From positions 1-64,000 of the forward strand of contig NZ_JADEWO010000023.1 in assembly GCF_015207605.1 (NCBI RefSeq): DNA of 64,000 nucleotides, in the 5' to 3' direction. The position numbers and the translations under genes were made by a program. Below are positions 1 to 6,944 of this stretch, in pieces; positions within the stretch are counted from its first letter, which is position 1, and the number at the start of each line of letters is the position of its first letter. Source of the DNA: Oculatella sp. LEGE 06141 (GTDB lineage Bacteria > Cyanobacteriota > Cyanobacteriia > Elainellales > Elainellaceae). Under the pieces are notes generated by a model. It was not told the DNA's origin and did not search any database. It worked only from the letters and a program-made list of their open reading frames with translations.

Positions 1-2
1 CA

Positions 3-95
3 CCCACTCCCACCCCTGAAGCCGTACCCGAACCTGCTACCGTTTTGGGCTTGGCTCTAATTGGAGGCGTATTTGCGCTGCGCCGCCGCGCCTAA
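3..95 (+). CDS. PEP-CTERM sorting-domain protein, 3' end only
   Basis: The reading frame enters from the left edge and stops at 93-95. Its last residues read PEAVPEPATVLGLALIGG and then FALRRRA: a PEP motif, one hydrophobic segment and a basic end. This is the PEP-CTERM signal, which directs exported proteins to an exosortase-type processing system. Only the sorting tail is inside the window, so the function of the protein itself cannot be told. A rho-independent terminator follows at about 127. Confidence 0.85.
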   Translation, partial: PTPTPEAVPEPATVLGLALIGGVFALRRRA

Positions 96-126
96 CGGCT
101 TACTCTACAATTTCAAAGCGAGCGAT

Positions 127-166
127 ACAAAGAGCGCCTCTTTAGAATAGAAGGGGCGCTCTTTGT
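127..166 (+). terminator. Rho-independent terminator after the PEP-CTERM gene
   Basis: A 13-bp stem (CAAAGAGCGCCTC at 128-140 pairing with GGGGCGCTCTTTG at 153-165, one G-U pair) encloses a 12-nt loop and is followed by a T/G-rich run. It lies 32 bp after the stop of the PEP-CTERM gene. Confidence 0.75.
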
Positions 167-182
167 GTTGTTGTACTGTGAG

Positions 183-240
183 CGTTGCTGAATGATGTGT
201 ACATCGTTGGGCGGTCATAGCTCCGATCGCCCCTATGCTG
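183..240 (+). repeat. Partial copy of the GCTGAAT-type small inverted-repeat element
   Basis: The stretch begins with a GTTGCTGAAT end and contains the GGCGGTCATAGCTCCGATCGCCCC core, which is shared with the fuller elements at 6723-6872 and 23529-23667. Only the left part is recognisable. It sits just upstream of the SDR at 278 and may contribute to its leader. Confidence 0.45.
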
Positions 241-277
241 GTTTAGCTAGCAATTTACTCACAAGGAGATTGGAACA

Positions 278-1072
278 GTGGATTTACAGCTAAGTGATAA
301 AACAGCGTTTGTCAGTGGTTCTACGGCTGGAATTGGGTTGGCAATCGCCTCCGCCCTCGCCCAAGAAGGAGCTACGGTCATTGTCAATGGGCGCAGCCAG
401 GAGCGAGTAGCATCCGCCATCGAAACCATCCAAAAAGCGGTTCCTGCGGCAAACCTTCAGGGAATCGTGGCTGACCTTTCTACCCGTACTGGTACAACAG
501 AAGCCTTTCAACAAGCACCTCGAGTCGATATTCTTGTCAACAATTTAGGAATGTATGAACCAAAATCGTTCGCTGAAATTACCGATGAAGATTGGCAGAA
601 CATTTTTGAGGTCAACGTTTTAAGCGGCATTCGGCTATCGCGTCACTATCTACCGCTGATGTTTGAGAAAGACTGGGGACGGATCATTTTTATCTCAAGT
701 GAATCAGCCGTCAACATTCCTGCCGAGATGATTCATTATGGCGTCACCAAAACCGCGCAGGTGGCGATCGCCCGTGGTTTAGCAGAAACAACCGTGGGAA
801 CCGGTGTAACGGTTAACTCAATATTGCCTGGGCCTACCCGTTCTGAAGGGGTAGAAACATTTGTGCAAAATCTGGCGGCCTCTCAGGGTACTGGAGTGAG
901 TGAGGTTGAGAAAGAATTTTTTGAAAAGACACGCCCCTCTTCATTAATCAAACGGTTTGCGACACCCGCAGAAGTAGCGGCGATGGTCGCCTTCGTAGCC
1001 AGCCCCCTATCTTCTGCCACGAACGGTGCAGCGCTGCGAGTTGAAGGCGGTTTGGTACGATCGATTTTGTAG
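278..1072 (+). CDS. SDR family NAD(P)-dependent oxidoreductase
   Basis: Short-chain dehydrogenase/reductase of 264 residues, normal family length. Visible motifs: cofactor glycine motif SGSTAGIG at 13-20, NNLG at 88-91, catalytic serine near 140, and YGVTK (Tyr154/Lys158). The first glycine segment has SGS in place of the usual TGG/TGA, seen in a subgroup of SDRs. The GTG start is supported by AAGGAG at 263-268, nine bases upstream. The substrate cannot be assigned. It is followed after 100 bp by a second, unrelated-subfamily SDR on the same strand. Confidence 0.9.
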   Translation: MDLQLSDKTAFVSGSTAGIGLAIASALAQEGATVIVNGRSQERVASAIETIQKAVPAANLQGIVADLSTRTGTTEAFQQAPRVDILVNNLGMYEPKSFAEITDEDWQNIFEVNVLSGIRLSRHYLPLMFEKDWGRIIFISSESAVNIPAEMIHYGVTKTAQVAIARGLAETTVGTGVTVNSILPGPTRSEGVETFVQNLAASQGTGVSEVEKEFFEKTRPSSLIKRFATPAEVAAMVAFVASPLSSATNGAALRVEGGLVRSIL

Positions 1073-1172
1073 CACCCGTTTTCTCCCACCTTGCTTGATC
1101 GTCCGTTTCCCATTCATGCCCTTTCCCGTTCAAAATGGCTGTAGCCGTTAATGATGGTAGTCAATAGAACCA

Positions 1173-1940
1173 ATGAGCGATCGCTGGACATTACTGGACA
1201 AGAAAGCCCTCATTAGTGGAGCCACCAGGGGCATTGGCCTTGCCATTGCCCAAGAGTTCCTGTCTTTGGGGGCAGAGGTGATGATTGTGGCTCGCAATGC
1301 AGAGGCAGTGCAGCACCAAGTGGCAATCTGGCAAGCGCAGGGATTGCAGGCGCATGGGCTGGCAGCCGATCTGGCAACGGCTGAAGGGCAGCAGAGGGTA
1401 ATAGAGTCCGTGGCTCACACTCTGGGTGGCCTGGATCTGTTGGTGAACAATGTGGGAACCAACATTCGCAAGCCAGCCATTGAGTACACCGAGGCAGAAT
1501 ACACTTCTATCTTGCAAACCAACCTGGTCTCTATTTTTGAACTGTGCCGCATGGCTCACCCGCTGCTGAAAGGACGCGAGAACAGCAGTGTGGTGAATAT
1601 TAGTTCTGTTGCAGGGTTGACTGCTGTGCGAACGGGGGCACCTTACGCCATGACGAAATCAGCACTGATACAGTTAACGCGATCGCTGGCTATTGAATGG
1701 GCAAGCGATCGCATTCGGGTCAATGCCGTTGCGCCGTGGTATATTCGCACACCATTAACAGAGCCAGTGTTAAGTCAACCAGAGATCATGAGTGCAGTAT
1801 TGGCACGCACTCCAATGGGGCGAGTTGGTGAACCTGAAGAGGTGGCAGGATTGGTTGCCTTTCTCTGTATGCCTGCCGCCACCTACATTACAGGACAATG
1901 CATTGCGGTGGACGGTGGTTTTGTGTCGTTTGGATATTGA
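1173..1940 (+). CDS. SDR oxidoreductase, tropinone-reductase-like
   Basis: Cytosolic SDR of 255 residues. It has GATRGIG (16-22), NNVG (92-95), serine at about 144 and YAMTK (Tyr158/Lys162). The N-terminal [12 protein letters not shown], the [10 protein letters not shown] segment and [11 protein letters not shown] resemble plant tropinone reductases and their bacterial homologues. These reduce ketones with NADPH; the true substrate in a cyanobacterium is unknown. The ATG at 1173 has no clear ribosome-binding site. No terminator separates it from the SDR at 278, so co-transcription is possible. Confidence 0.88.
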   Translation: MSDRWTLLDKKALISGATRGIGLAIAQEFLSLGAEVMIVARNAEAVQHQVAIWQAQGLQAHGLAADLATAEGQQRVIESVAHTLGGLDLLVNNVGTNIRKPAIEYTEAEYTSILQTNLVSIFELCRMAHPLLKGRENSSVVNISSVAGLTAVRTGAPYAMTKSALIQLTRSLAIEWASDRIRVNAVAPWYIRTPLTEPVLSQPEIMSAVLARTPMGRVGEPEEVAGLVAFLCMPAATYITGQCIAVDGGFVSFGY

Positions 1941-1973
1941 TAGGAATCAAGCAGTTAACTGGAGCAAACCCGG

Positions 1974-2069
1974 TTATGGGCGATCGCTATCAATTTCCCG
2001 TTCTTTGGGAAGCGAGGGCAGCAGAGTAAACAGAACTAGCCAAAGTGTCAAAGCGATAACACTAAACAT
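1974..2069 (-). CDS. Candidate 31-residue small membrane protein
   Basis: Reading on the minus strand from ATG 2069: Met, a hydrophobic segment of about 17 residues (VIALTLWLVLFTLLP), then a charged tail PKEREIDSDRP. This is the shape of a single-pass small membrane protein. There is no clear Shine-Dalgarno. It lies 41 bp downstream of a second tiny hydrophobic ORF (2110-2214) on the same strand, which is the main argument for either being real. Family not recognised. Confidence 0.35.
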   Translation of the reverse strand: MFSVIALTLWLVLFTLLPSLPKEREIDSDRP

Positions 2070-2109
2070 AGAAGCACTCTACAGCGTAAGGAAGTAATTT
2101 GACTGTACT

Positions 2110-2214
2110 TTAACCGAGGACGACTTTGTTGTATAGGGAGAGAGACCCCACCAAAGCAACAGTTGAAATAGTCAGCAAGAGGAAAAGCGTCATAAGAATA
2201 AACCTGAGTGTCAT
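2110..2214 (-). CDS. Candidate 34-residue small membrane protein
   Basis: Minus-strand ORF starting at ATG 2214 with AAGGA about ten bases upstream. The product is almost wholly hydrophobic (about 24 residues from LRFILMTLF to VGSLSL) and ends YNKVVLG, so it would be one transmembrane helix. The length is like the small subunits of photosynthetic complexes, but it matches none that I recognise (PsbX, PsbM, PetN, PsaM and others were considered). It precedes the tiny ORF at 1974-2069 in tandem. Confidence 0.4.
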   Translation of the reverse strand: MTLRFILMTLFLLLTISTVALVGSLSLYNKVVLG

Positions 2215-2725
2215 GGCTATGAGGTTTCCTTATAATTGCTCTAGCTCAAGCTAAACTCCTCTGCCAGGGTAAACATTCAACGGGGAGGTAAGTTCAACCT
2301 TCCGGTGGACAGCAAGATATGGCGTTCTCCTCCTTTGGGTCACTAAACGGCGACGGGCAAACAACTGCTACCCTTCAAAACCAGACGAGCGAACAGCGCA
2401 GGCGCAGGGCTGCTCTCACTCTGGGACAGAGTGTTGATAAATCATGAAGTCTGCCTCTGGACACAAAAACTTTAGGGTTTAGCTCAGCGCCGCGTGCAGT
2501 AATGAAACGATAAGTAACAGTTCATTACAGCTTGTTTCGAATAATTGTTTACTGTTCTTTTTGGTGAATCCAATGAGTATTCCTCTATAGGCTCCGTCCA
2601 ATTTGCTGATTCTAGATGTACGAGATTTGACCTCAGGCAGAACCTCGATTGTAAACCAGACTGCTAACACTCTGGCGCTTGTGGGTTGAGACCATGGTAT
2701 TGCTTTTGATTTAGCTTAATTAGGC
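2215..2725. other. Intergenic stretch without a convincing gene
   Basis: About 510 bp. On the minus strand it contains an AAAGGAGGAG box near 2330 followed by short frames only, and would form the leader of the tiny ORF at 2214. A 63-codon frame at 2479-2670 on the minus strand has no coding features I trust. No recognisable riboswitch, RNA gene or repeat was found. Confidence 0.4.
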
Positions 2726-3175
2726 TTAATTGGACGTGCCGTTACTGCCAAAATATTCCCGGTAACCGCAGATTTGATTGTCGCGCACGTCAAACGAGAC
2801 CGCTACTCGATTTTTGTAAACTTCGCCTCGCATTTTTCCTTCGTCACGAAATTCAAACACAACCGTTGTTTCATTGCTAGTTACCCGATCGAGGGTAATA
2901 GATAGCCCTTCATTGAACGTGTCAGATACATAGTTAAAGAACGCGATCGCTCTTTCTTTGCCTACATTCATGCCGTGAAAAGCTCCCGTTGGAAACCAAA
3001 ACGTGAAGTCATCGGTGAGCATCTCGATAAATTCGTCCCAGTTTCCAGTAGCTAGCCCCTGTGAGAAGTGTGCAAACCCTTGTAGCGCTACCGTCAGAGT
3101 GTGGTGGGATGCTTCTCTACCGCTGGAATAGGATGGGAAGGGTTCCATATCATTGGTTCGAGTGATGTAGTCCAT
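2726..3175 (-). CDS. SnoaL-like / NTF2-family protein
   Basis: Protein of 149 residues with the compact alpha+beta cone fold signature of the SnoaL/ketosteroid-isomerase superfamily: GNWDEFIEMLTDDFTFWFPTG, then FHGMNVGKERAIAFF and a C-terminal strand VSFDVRDNQICGYREYFG. Members bind small hydrophobic ligands and may isomerise or hydrolyse them; many have no known reaction. Start at 3175 or the in-frame ATG about nine codons later; neither has a strong RBS. It is the last gene of a minus-strand set with the PPOX and GST genes. Confidence 0.8.
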   Translation of the reverse strand: MDYITRTNDMEPFPSYSSGREASHHTLTVALQGFAHFSQGLATGNWDEFIEMLTDDFTFWFPTGAFHGMNVGKERAIAFFNYVSDTFNEGLSITLDRVTSNETTVVFEFRDEGKMRGEVYKNRVAVSFDVRDNQICGYREYFGSNGTSN

Positions 3176-3187
3176 TAAACCCTAAAT

Positions 3188-3211
3188 TGGGGAGGGCGAT
3201 CGCCCTCCCCA
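3188..3211. repeat. 24-bp perfect palindrome centred on a HIP1 site
   Basis: The sequence is TGGGGAGGGCGA followed by its exact reverse complement. It lies between the SnoaL gene and the upstream PPOX gene. It could fold in RNA as a GC-rich hairpin and attenuate read-through, but no T-run follows on either strand. Confidence 0.5.
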
Positions 3212-3232
3212 GATCTCAGCAAACAATCCTTA

Positions 3233-3853
3233 CTAGGGCTGGCGTAAATGCGCCACCAGTTGTTCTAATTCTGCAATTCTGGTGTGTAAAGGAGCGGCGA
3301 TCGCAGCCACCTCTGCTTCGGTGTAACGAACCGGAATGTGCTGCGGACAGTTCCAGTTCCATGCTTCGATGTGAAATAGAATGACATGTTCTACCTCTGC
3401 TGGATAGTCAGGCATTTTGAGACGTTCAACCCAATCGGGATCGGGATCTATCGCTACCGCCCGACCCCACACTTTCAATCGTCTTCGGTTGCGGTAATCC
3501 ATTAAAAACAGGAACGCTTTGTCGTTCTCTGTTAAATTACCAACCGTGACATACTGCACGTTGCCTTTAAAGTCTGCAAAACCAAGCGTTTGCTCATCTA
3601 GCACCTTCAAAAAACCCGGCGAACCACCCCGAAACTGGATATAAGGGTAGCCGTTGGAACTCACCGTACCGAGATAAAACCCATCACGTTCAGCAATGAA
3701 TTGAGCAATGTCTGGAGTGATGGTGTCGTTGGATGGCCCACTTTCTTCGAAGCGAGCATAGGTTTGGCGTGAGCCATATTTCTCTTGAATTGCTTTTACC
3801 GCTGGAGTAAAAGCAAGCTGTGTAAATTTGCGTGGCATGCTGCTGCGCTCCAT
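3233..3853 (-). CDS. Pyridoxamine 5'-phosphate oxidase-like FMN-binding protein
   Basis: Split-barrel flavoprotein of up to 206 residues. The strand IAERDGFYLGTVSSNGYPYIQ, the GNLTENDKAFLFLMDY segment and RRRLKVWGRA are characteristic of the PPOX-like FMN-binding family, which includes reductases of F420 or FMN type and stress proteins rather than true PdxH. Start choice is between 3853 and 3838; the latter has GGAG 11 bases upstream. It is 29 bp downstream of the GST gene on the same strand, so likely in one operon under TetR control. Confidence 0.82.
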   Translation of the reverse strand: MERSSMPRKFTQLAFTPAVKAIQEKYGSRQTYARFEESGPSNDTITPDIAQFIAERDGFYLGTVSSNGYPYIQFRGGSPGFLKVLDEQTLGFADFKGNVQYVTVGNLTENDKAFLFLMDYRNRRRLKVWGRAVAIDPDPDWVERLKMPDYPAEVEHVILFHIEAWNWNCPQHIPVRYTEAEVAAIAAPLHTRIAELEQLVAHLRQP

Positions 3854-3882
3854 TGCAACGGTTAAAGATAAACCAACTTTAT

Positions 3883-4485
3883 TTATAAGCCAGGCATTCC
3901 TACAAAACCAGGAAGCTGTTTAATGCGGTCGATCCATGCCTGAATGTAAGGATAGGGTTCTAAGGAAATATCGCCATCTGTAGCCAGAGCAACATAGGGA
4001 AAACAGGCAATGTCTGCAATGGTTGGGCGCTCCAGTTCTAGCCACTTCCGGTCTGCTAAATGGGTGTTTAACACCTGAAGGACTTCAGCCGATCGCTGCT
4101 TTGCCAGATCAATGTTGACAGTGGGGCTTTTGAATAGATGGTGCAGCCTCGCTGCTTCAGGCCCCCATCGAATATCAGAAGCGGCAGAAGAGAGCCATTG
4201 AACGATCGCCGCTTGAGCGGCTGGATCTGAAGGCAACCAGGTTTCACCCCCATATTGCCGCGCCAGGTATACCAAAATGGCGTGCGAATCTCGCAGGATA
4301 ACTTCACCATCCGTCAAGACGGGAACGGTAGCAAACTCGTTTAAGGTTTGGCGAAATTCGGGCGTTTTATGCTCTCCCGCTCTTAAGTTAACAGCCACCA
4401 ACTCATGCTCTAACCCCAACAACGACAGCATGAGTCGAACTTTGTAGCAATTTCCCGACAGCTTGAAATCGTGAAGCTTCAGCAT
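3883..4485 (-). CDS. Glutathione S-transferase family protein
   Basis: GST of 200 residues. The N-terminal thioredoxin fold (MLKLHDFKLSGNCYKVRLML) carries a Ser-Gly-Asn motif; a cis-proline region TVPVL and the glutathione-contacting DSHAILVYLA follow, then the all-helical C-terminal domain. Such enzymes conjugate glutathione to electrophiles in the cytosol. The gene is divergent from a TetR regulator (about 117 bp between starts), and two operator-like dyads lie between them, so TetR probably represses this gene and the PPOX/SnoaL genes behind it. Confidence 0.9.
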   Translation of the reverse strand: MLKLHDFKLSGNCYKVRLMLSLLGLEHELVAVNLRAGEHKTPEFRQTLNEFATVPVLTDGEVILRDSHAILVYLARQYGGETWLPSDPAAQAAIVQWLSSAASDIRWGPEAARLHHLFKSPTVNIDLAKQRSAEVLQVLNTHLADRKWLELERPTIADIACFPYVALATDGDISLEPYPYIQAWIDRIKQLPGFVGMPGL

Positions 4486-4556
4486 TGGTTTCTGTGTAGT
4501 GAATGGGGACAGGGTGCTATAGCTATTTTCCAGGGCTACTGGAAACGTGAGCTACT

Positions 4557-4574
4557 GTACCGAACGTTTGGTAC
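4557..4574. promoter_or_regulatory. TetR-type operator dyad, copy 1
   Basis: GTACCGAACGTTTGGTAC is an 18-bp inverted repeat with one mismatched pair. A second copy, GTACCGATTGTTCAGTAC, is centred 27 bp downstream. Both lie between the divergent GST and TetR genes, the usual place for an autoregulatory TetR operator. Confidence 0.7.
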
Positions 4575-4583
4575 ACTCCAACT

Positions 4584-4601
4584 GTACCGATTGTTCAGTA
4601 C
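4584..4601. promoter_or_regulatory. TetR-type operator dyad, copy 2
   Basis: GTACCGATTGTTCAGTAC is a second 18-bp dyad of the same kind as at 4557-4574, with shared half-site GTACYGA. It ends one base before the ATG at 4603. If the regulator binds here, it blocks its own transcription start or early elongation. Confidence 0.65.
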
Positions 4602-4602
4602 A

Positions 4603-5199
4603 ATGTCAATTGATTCAGTTCACATGAACGTGATGCTCAAAACAGAAGCGATCGCTCGTCTGGTAGATGTATTTCGGCAGTATGGCTACGACGGGACGAG
4701 CATGGCAAAAATTGCGGAAGCAACGGGGCTAGGAAAATCCAGTTTGTATCACCACTTTCCCGGTGGAAAAGAGGAGATGGCAACAGCCGTACTAGATTAT
4801 TTAAGCCAATGTTTAAATACTGGACTGTTAGCGCCTCTCCAGCAGAGTGGAGAGCCGCTCGATCGACTTCGTGCCATGAACCGAAATATCGATCAGTATT
4901 ACAATCACGGCCAGAAAGCGTGTCTGTTAGCCATGCTAGCGATGGGCGAATCGAGCGATCGCTTTCGGACACAGGTGAGCCACATCCTTAACAGTTGGAT
5001 CGAGGCTATTGCCGAGGTTTTAATTGAAGCTGATTTTGAACCTGAACTGGCAAGGCAAAGAGCCGAAGATGCAATTATTCAAATTCAAGGCGCAATTATC
5101 TTAACGCAGGGTTTATCGACGACGGCTCCATTCAAACGAATTCTGAACCATCTGCCCGAAACGTTACTCCAACCAGTGATCCCCTCTGGTCTGTTGTAG
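4603..5199 (+). CDS. TetR/AcrR family transcriptional regulator
   Basis: TetR regulator of about 198 residues. The N-terminal HTH is clear: AIARLVDVFRQYGYDGTSM, KIAEATGLGKSSLYHHFPGG. The rest is the helical ligand/dimer domain. The frame is open upstream to 4471, but that part overlaps the GST start and the operators. ATG 4603, 4624 or 4633 are all possible; 4624 or 4633 would leave the operators fully upstream. The HTH with KSSLYHHFP and the neighbour resemble regulators of electrophile-responsive GST genes. The ligand is unknown. Confidence 0.88.
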   Translation: MSIDSVHMNVMLKTEAIARLVDVFRQYGYDGTSMAKIAEATGLGKSSLYHHFPGGKEEMATAVLDYLSQCLNTGLLAPLQQSGEPLDRLRAMNRNIDQYYNHGQKACLLAMLAMGESSDRFRTQVSHILNSWIEAIAEVLIEADFEPELARQRAEDAIIQIQGAIILTQGLSTTAPFKRILNHLPETLLQPVIPSGLL

Positions 5200-5472
5200 C
5201 GCCAGATGAAGTTGTTTCCTGTCCTACTGGATTGTTTACATGGATGTTGGCATGTAAACAATTGAGCAACAGTGGAGCAATGAGGGTGGATAGCCACCAC
5301 TGAAAGATGGGTACACTACTACAAGCAAGGGTAAAGCCTAACCGCTGTCCGTGCGTTAATGAGTGAACTAGCTCACAGGGACAGTTGTTTGAGATCACAA
5401 CTTTTTTCTCGGAAACCTGCTGTGAACCTTTGAATCATTTTATGGAAACTGCAAACGTAATTTAAGGTGGCA
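5200..5472. other. Intergenic region with a 12-bp-arm hairpin
   Basis: Perfect inverted repeat ATTGTTTACATG (5231-5242) and CATGTAAACAAT (5251-5262) around an 8-nt loop, 32 bp after the TetR stop. It is too AT-rich for a classical terminator and has no T-run, so it may instead be an operator or RNA hairpin. Nothing else was identified up to the small ORF at 5473. Confidence 0.5.
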
Positions 5473-5595
5473 ATGATGGCTATTGAAATGACAATTGAAT
5501 GGATGACTGCTGTTCAATCTATCTTAATTGCTGCTACTGGCAGCGTAGTGTTGTGTTACAGCCTGTTCTGCATGGTGCCTACCAAAAGAGCGTAG
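5473..5595 (+). CDS. Candidate 40-residue small membrane protein
   Basis: Starts with two adjacent ATG codons (5473, 5476) behind TAAGGTGG. After a short acidic/amphipathic N-terminus (AIEMTIEWMTA) there is a hydrophobic helix SILIAATGSVVLCYSLFC and a basic end PTKRA, giving a single-pass topology with the tail inside. The family is not recognised. The RBS-like box and TM-with-positive-tail pattern support it, but length alone cannot. Confidence 0.45.
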   Translation: MMAIEMTIEWMTAVQSILIAATGSVVLCYSLFCMVPTKRA

Positions 5596-6239
5596 CGTTT
5601 ATTTCAGGTTTTTTGAATAAGAGGATGGTTTAAGAGTGCTGAACGGTCACTCGAACTGCCCCCTTGTATAGTTTGCCGCAAGCGCAAAGCCCTCAACTCT
5701 GGCTTCGACGTGAGCGCTCAGCCGAACGGAGACTTTGACACAGTAATTGGCTCGGAAGTCCCCAATGTTGGAGATTTAAGAGGCGAATGTCGCCCATTGG
5801 ATACGTTTTAAACTGCCTTCAAGGTTTTCTGGGTGTTCAACCAAACAGCCCCACTTTCTGTTTTGAGCGAAGCGATCGGCCCAACGTGTAAAACGACACT
5901 ATATAAACCAATGAGTTCCTTACGTCATTCCATTGAAGCCTGGACATTAAAGCATTTGCCCCTGTTGCCCAAATTCAGGAGAGAGCGTCACATCCAACAC
6001 TTAGAGCGTTGCATCATGATGCCATCTAAAGAAGAATACCATTGTTGAATAACGCACGGTGAGGTGTTCAGCACCTCGCTTTAACTCGAGCTGTGCTTGA
6101 AGTATTACTATGGCGATCGTTCGTTATCTCAGTTACTCTCAACATATAGCTACACCCTCCTATCCAATAGGTGTATCAAATGGCCAAGTCGAGCTATGAT
6201 TGGGCATCGGTGTTTTAGTCAAGCTGAGGAGTATTCCTA
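5596..6239. other. Intergenic region with a degenerate repeat; possible 71-codon ORF
   Basis: Positions 5704-5760 are about 78% identical to 23732-23788, a degenerate dispersed repeat. A plus-strand frame at 5833-6048 could encode 71 residues, or 46 from the internal Met near 5911 (SSLRHSIEAWTLKHLPLL...). It has no RBS and no recognised family, so it is left as a possibility only. No other feature was found before the RBS of the next gene. Confidence 0.35.
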
Positions 6240-6701
6240 ATGCAGTCTAAAATTTTGTTGAGCCTGATTGCTATTCCTACCCTCGCTGGTTCAATGATAA
6301 CTCTTGCTTTACTGCCGGGTCTGGCATCTGCGGCTGAGGCAATGCGTGCAAGCATACAGGCTAGCGCTTTAACTACTGATTCAGCTTCATGTGTGCCTAT
6401 ACCTGCCAGAATGGAGACATCTGGGTTCCGTCACTCTGATCCAGGAATCCTCATTGCTTCTTCAACGGATGGTTTAAGTGAGTATCCAATTCTAGACTTC
6501 AGTGCCGCTGAGAGTGATGCGGCGGCAACTCTTTTTGGTTGCGATTGTCCTGCCTGTATCAATTCATTGCGTCAGTTGCGTACTCAACCCGTCAACAATA
6601 GTGGTGAAGGACACTGTTGGTCGTCTTTACTGCGACGGCAGATATCTCCACAACAGATACAAGAGGCACTGCAACTATTAGATGCTGAAGAAGCCAATTA
6701 G
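6240..6701 (+). CDS. Hypothetical exported protein with CxCxxC-type cysteines
   Basis: Protein of 153 residues. Start at 6240 is set by GAGGAG at 6226-6231. A signal peptide is evident: Lys4, hydrophobic stretch to about residue 30, and an ASAAEA cleavage region. The mature part is Ser/Ala-rich, and its C-terminal third has FGCDCPACINSLRQLR followed by GHCWSSLLRRQISPQQIQEAL, a cysteine cluster and a helix. It is likely periplasmic; the cysteines may form disulfides or bind metal. No family could be named. Confidence 0.7.
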   Translation: MQSKILLSLIAIPTLAGSMITLALLPGLASAAEAMRASIQASALTTDSASCVPIPARMETSGFRHSDPGILIASSTDGLSEYPILDFSAAESDAAATLFGCDCPACINSLRQLRTQPVNNSGEGHCWSSLLRRQISPQQIQEALQLLDAEEAN

Positions 6702-6722
6702 AAAGCAATTGGCCGATGAATG

Positions 6723-6872
6723 TTGGGCATTGCTGAATTGGATGGATGAGTCGCTGAGCGGTCATAGCTCTGTTTGCTCCCCCTAAAACCCTCAGTTCTG
6801 AGGGACAAGGTTCGGACGTTCCCCAGCATTAGGGACGGGGGCACCCTCATATTATGATTTAGCAATGCCCAA
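6723..6872. repeat. MITE-like element, 150 bp, 16-bp terminal inverted repeats
   Basis: Ends TTGGGCATTGCTGAAT and ATTTAGCAATGCCCAA (one mismatch). Inside are GCGGTCATAGCTC and GGTTCGGACGTT boxes, shared with 23529-23667 and with partial copies at 183, 22485 and 23470. It encodes nothing. It lies between the exported protein gene and the terminator at 6908. Confidence 0.75.
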
Positions 6873-6907
6873 TTTTGATGACAGCCGATGAGCCAATCCA
6901 CGACAGC

Positions 6908-6942
6908 AAGGGCAAGCCTGAAGGCTTGCCCTTTTGCTTTTG
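6908..6942 (+). terminator. Rho-independent terminator
   Basis: AAGGGCAAGCCT / AGGCTTGCCCTT arms with a 2-nt centre (6908-6933) are followed by TTTTGCTTTT on the plus strand. The stem also lies just past the stop of the convergent PepSY gene, so it may serve both directions. Confidence 0.85.
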
Positions 6943-6944
6943 TA

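Noticed and set aside
2215-2460. Possible riboswitch in the leader of the tiny minus ORF
   Set aside because: GC-rich and rich in short complementary strings, but no known riboswitch core could be drawn.
2479-2670. 63-codon minus ORF
   Set aside because: No start signal, no recognisable fold, composition not convincing.
4471-4602. N-terminal extension of the TetR protein
   Set aside because: It would overlap the GST start and both operators; TetR proteins begin a few residues before the HTH.
5833-6048. 71-codon plus ORF as a real gene
   Set aside because: No RBS, no recognised family; kept only as a remark in the intergenic entry.
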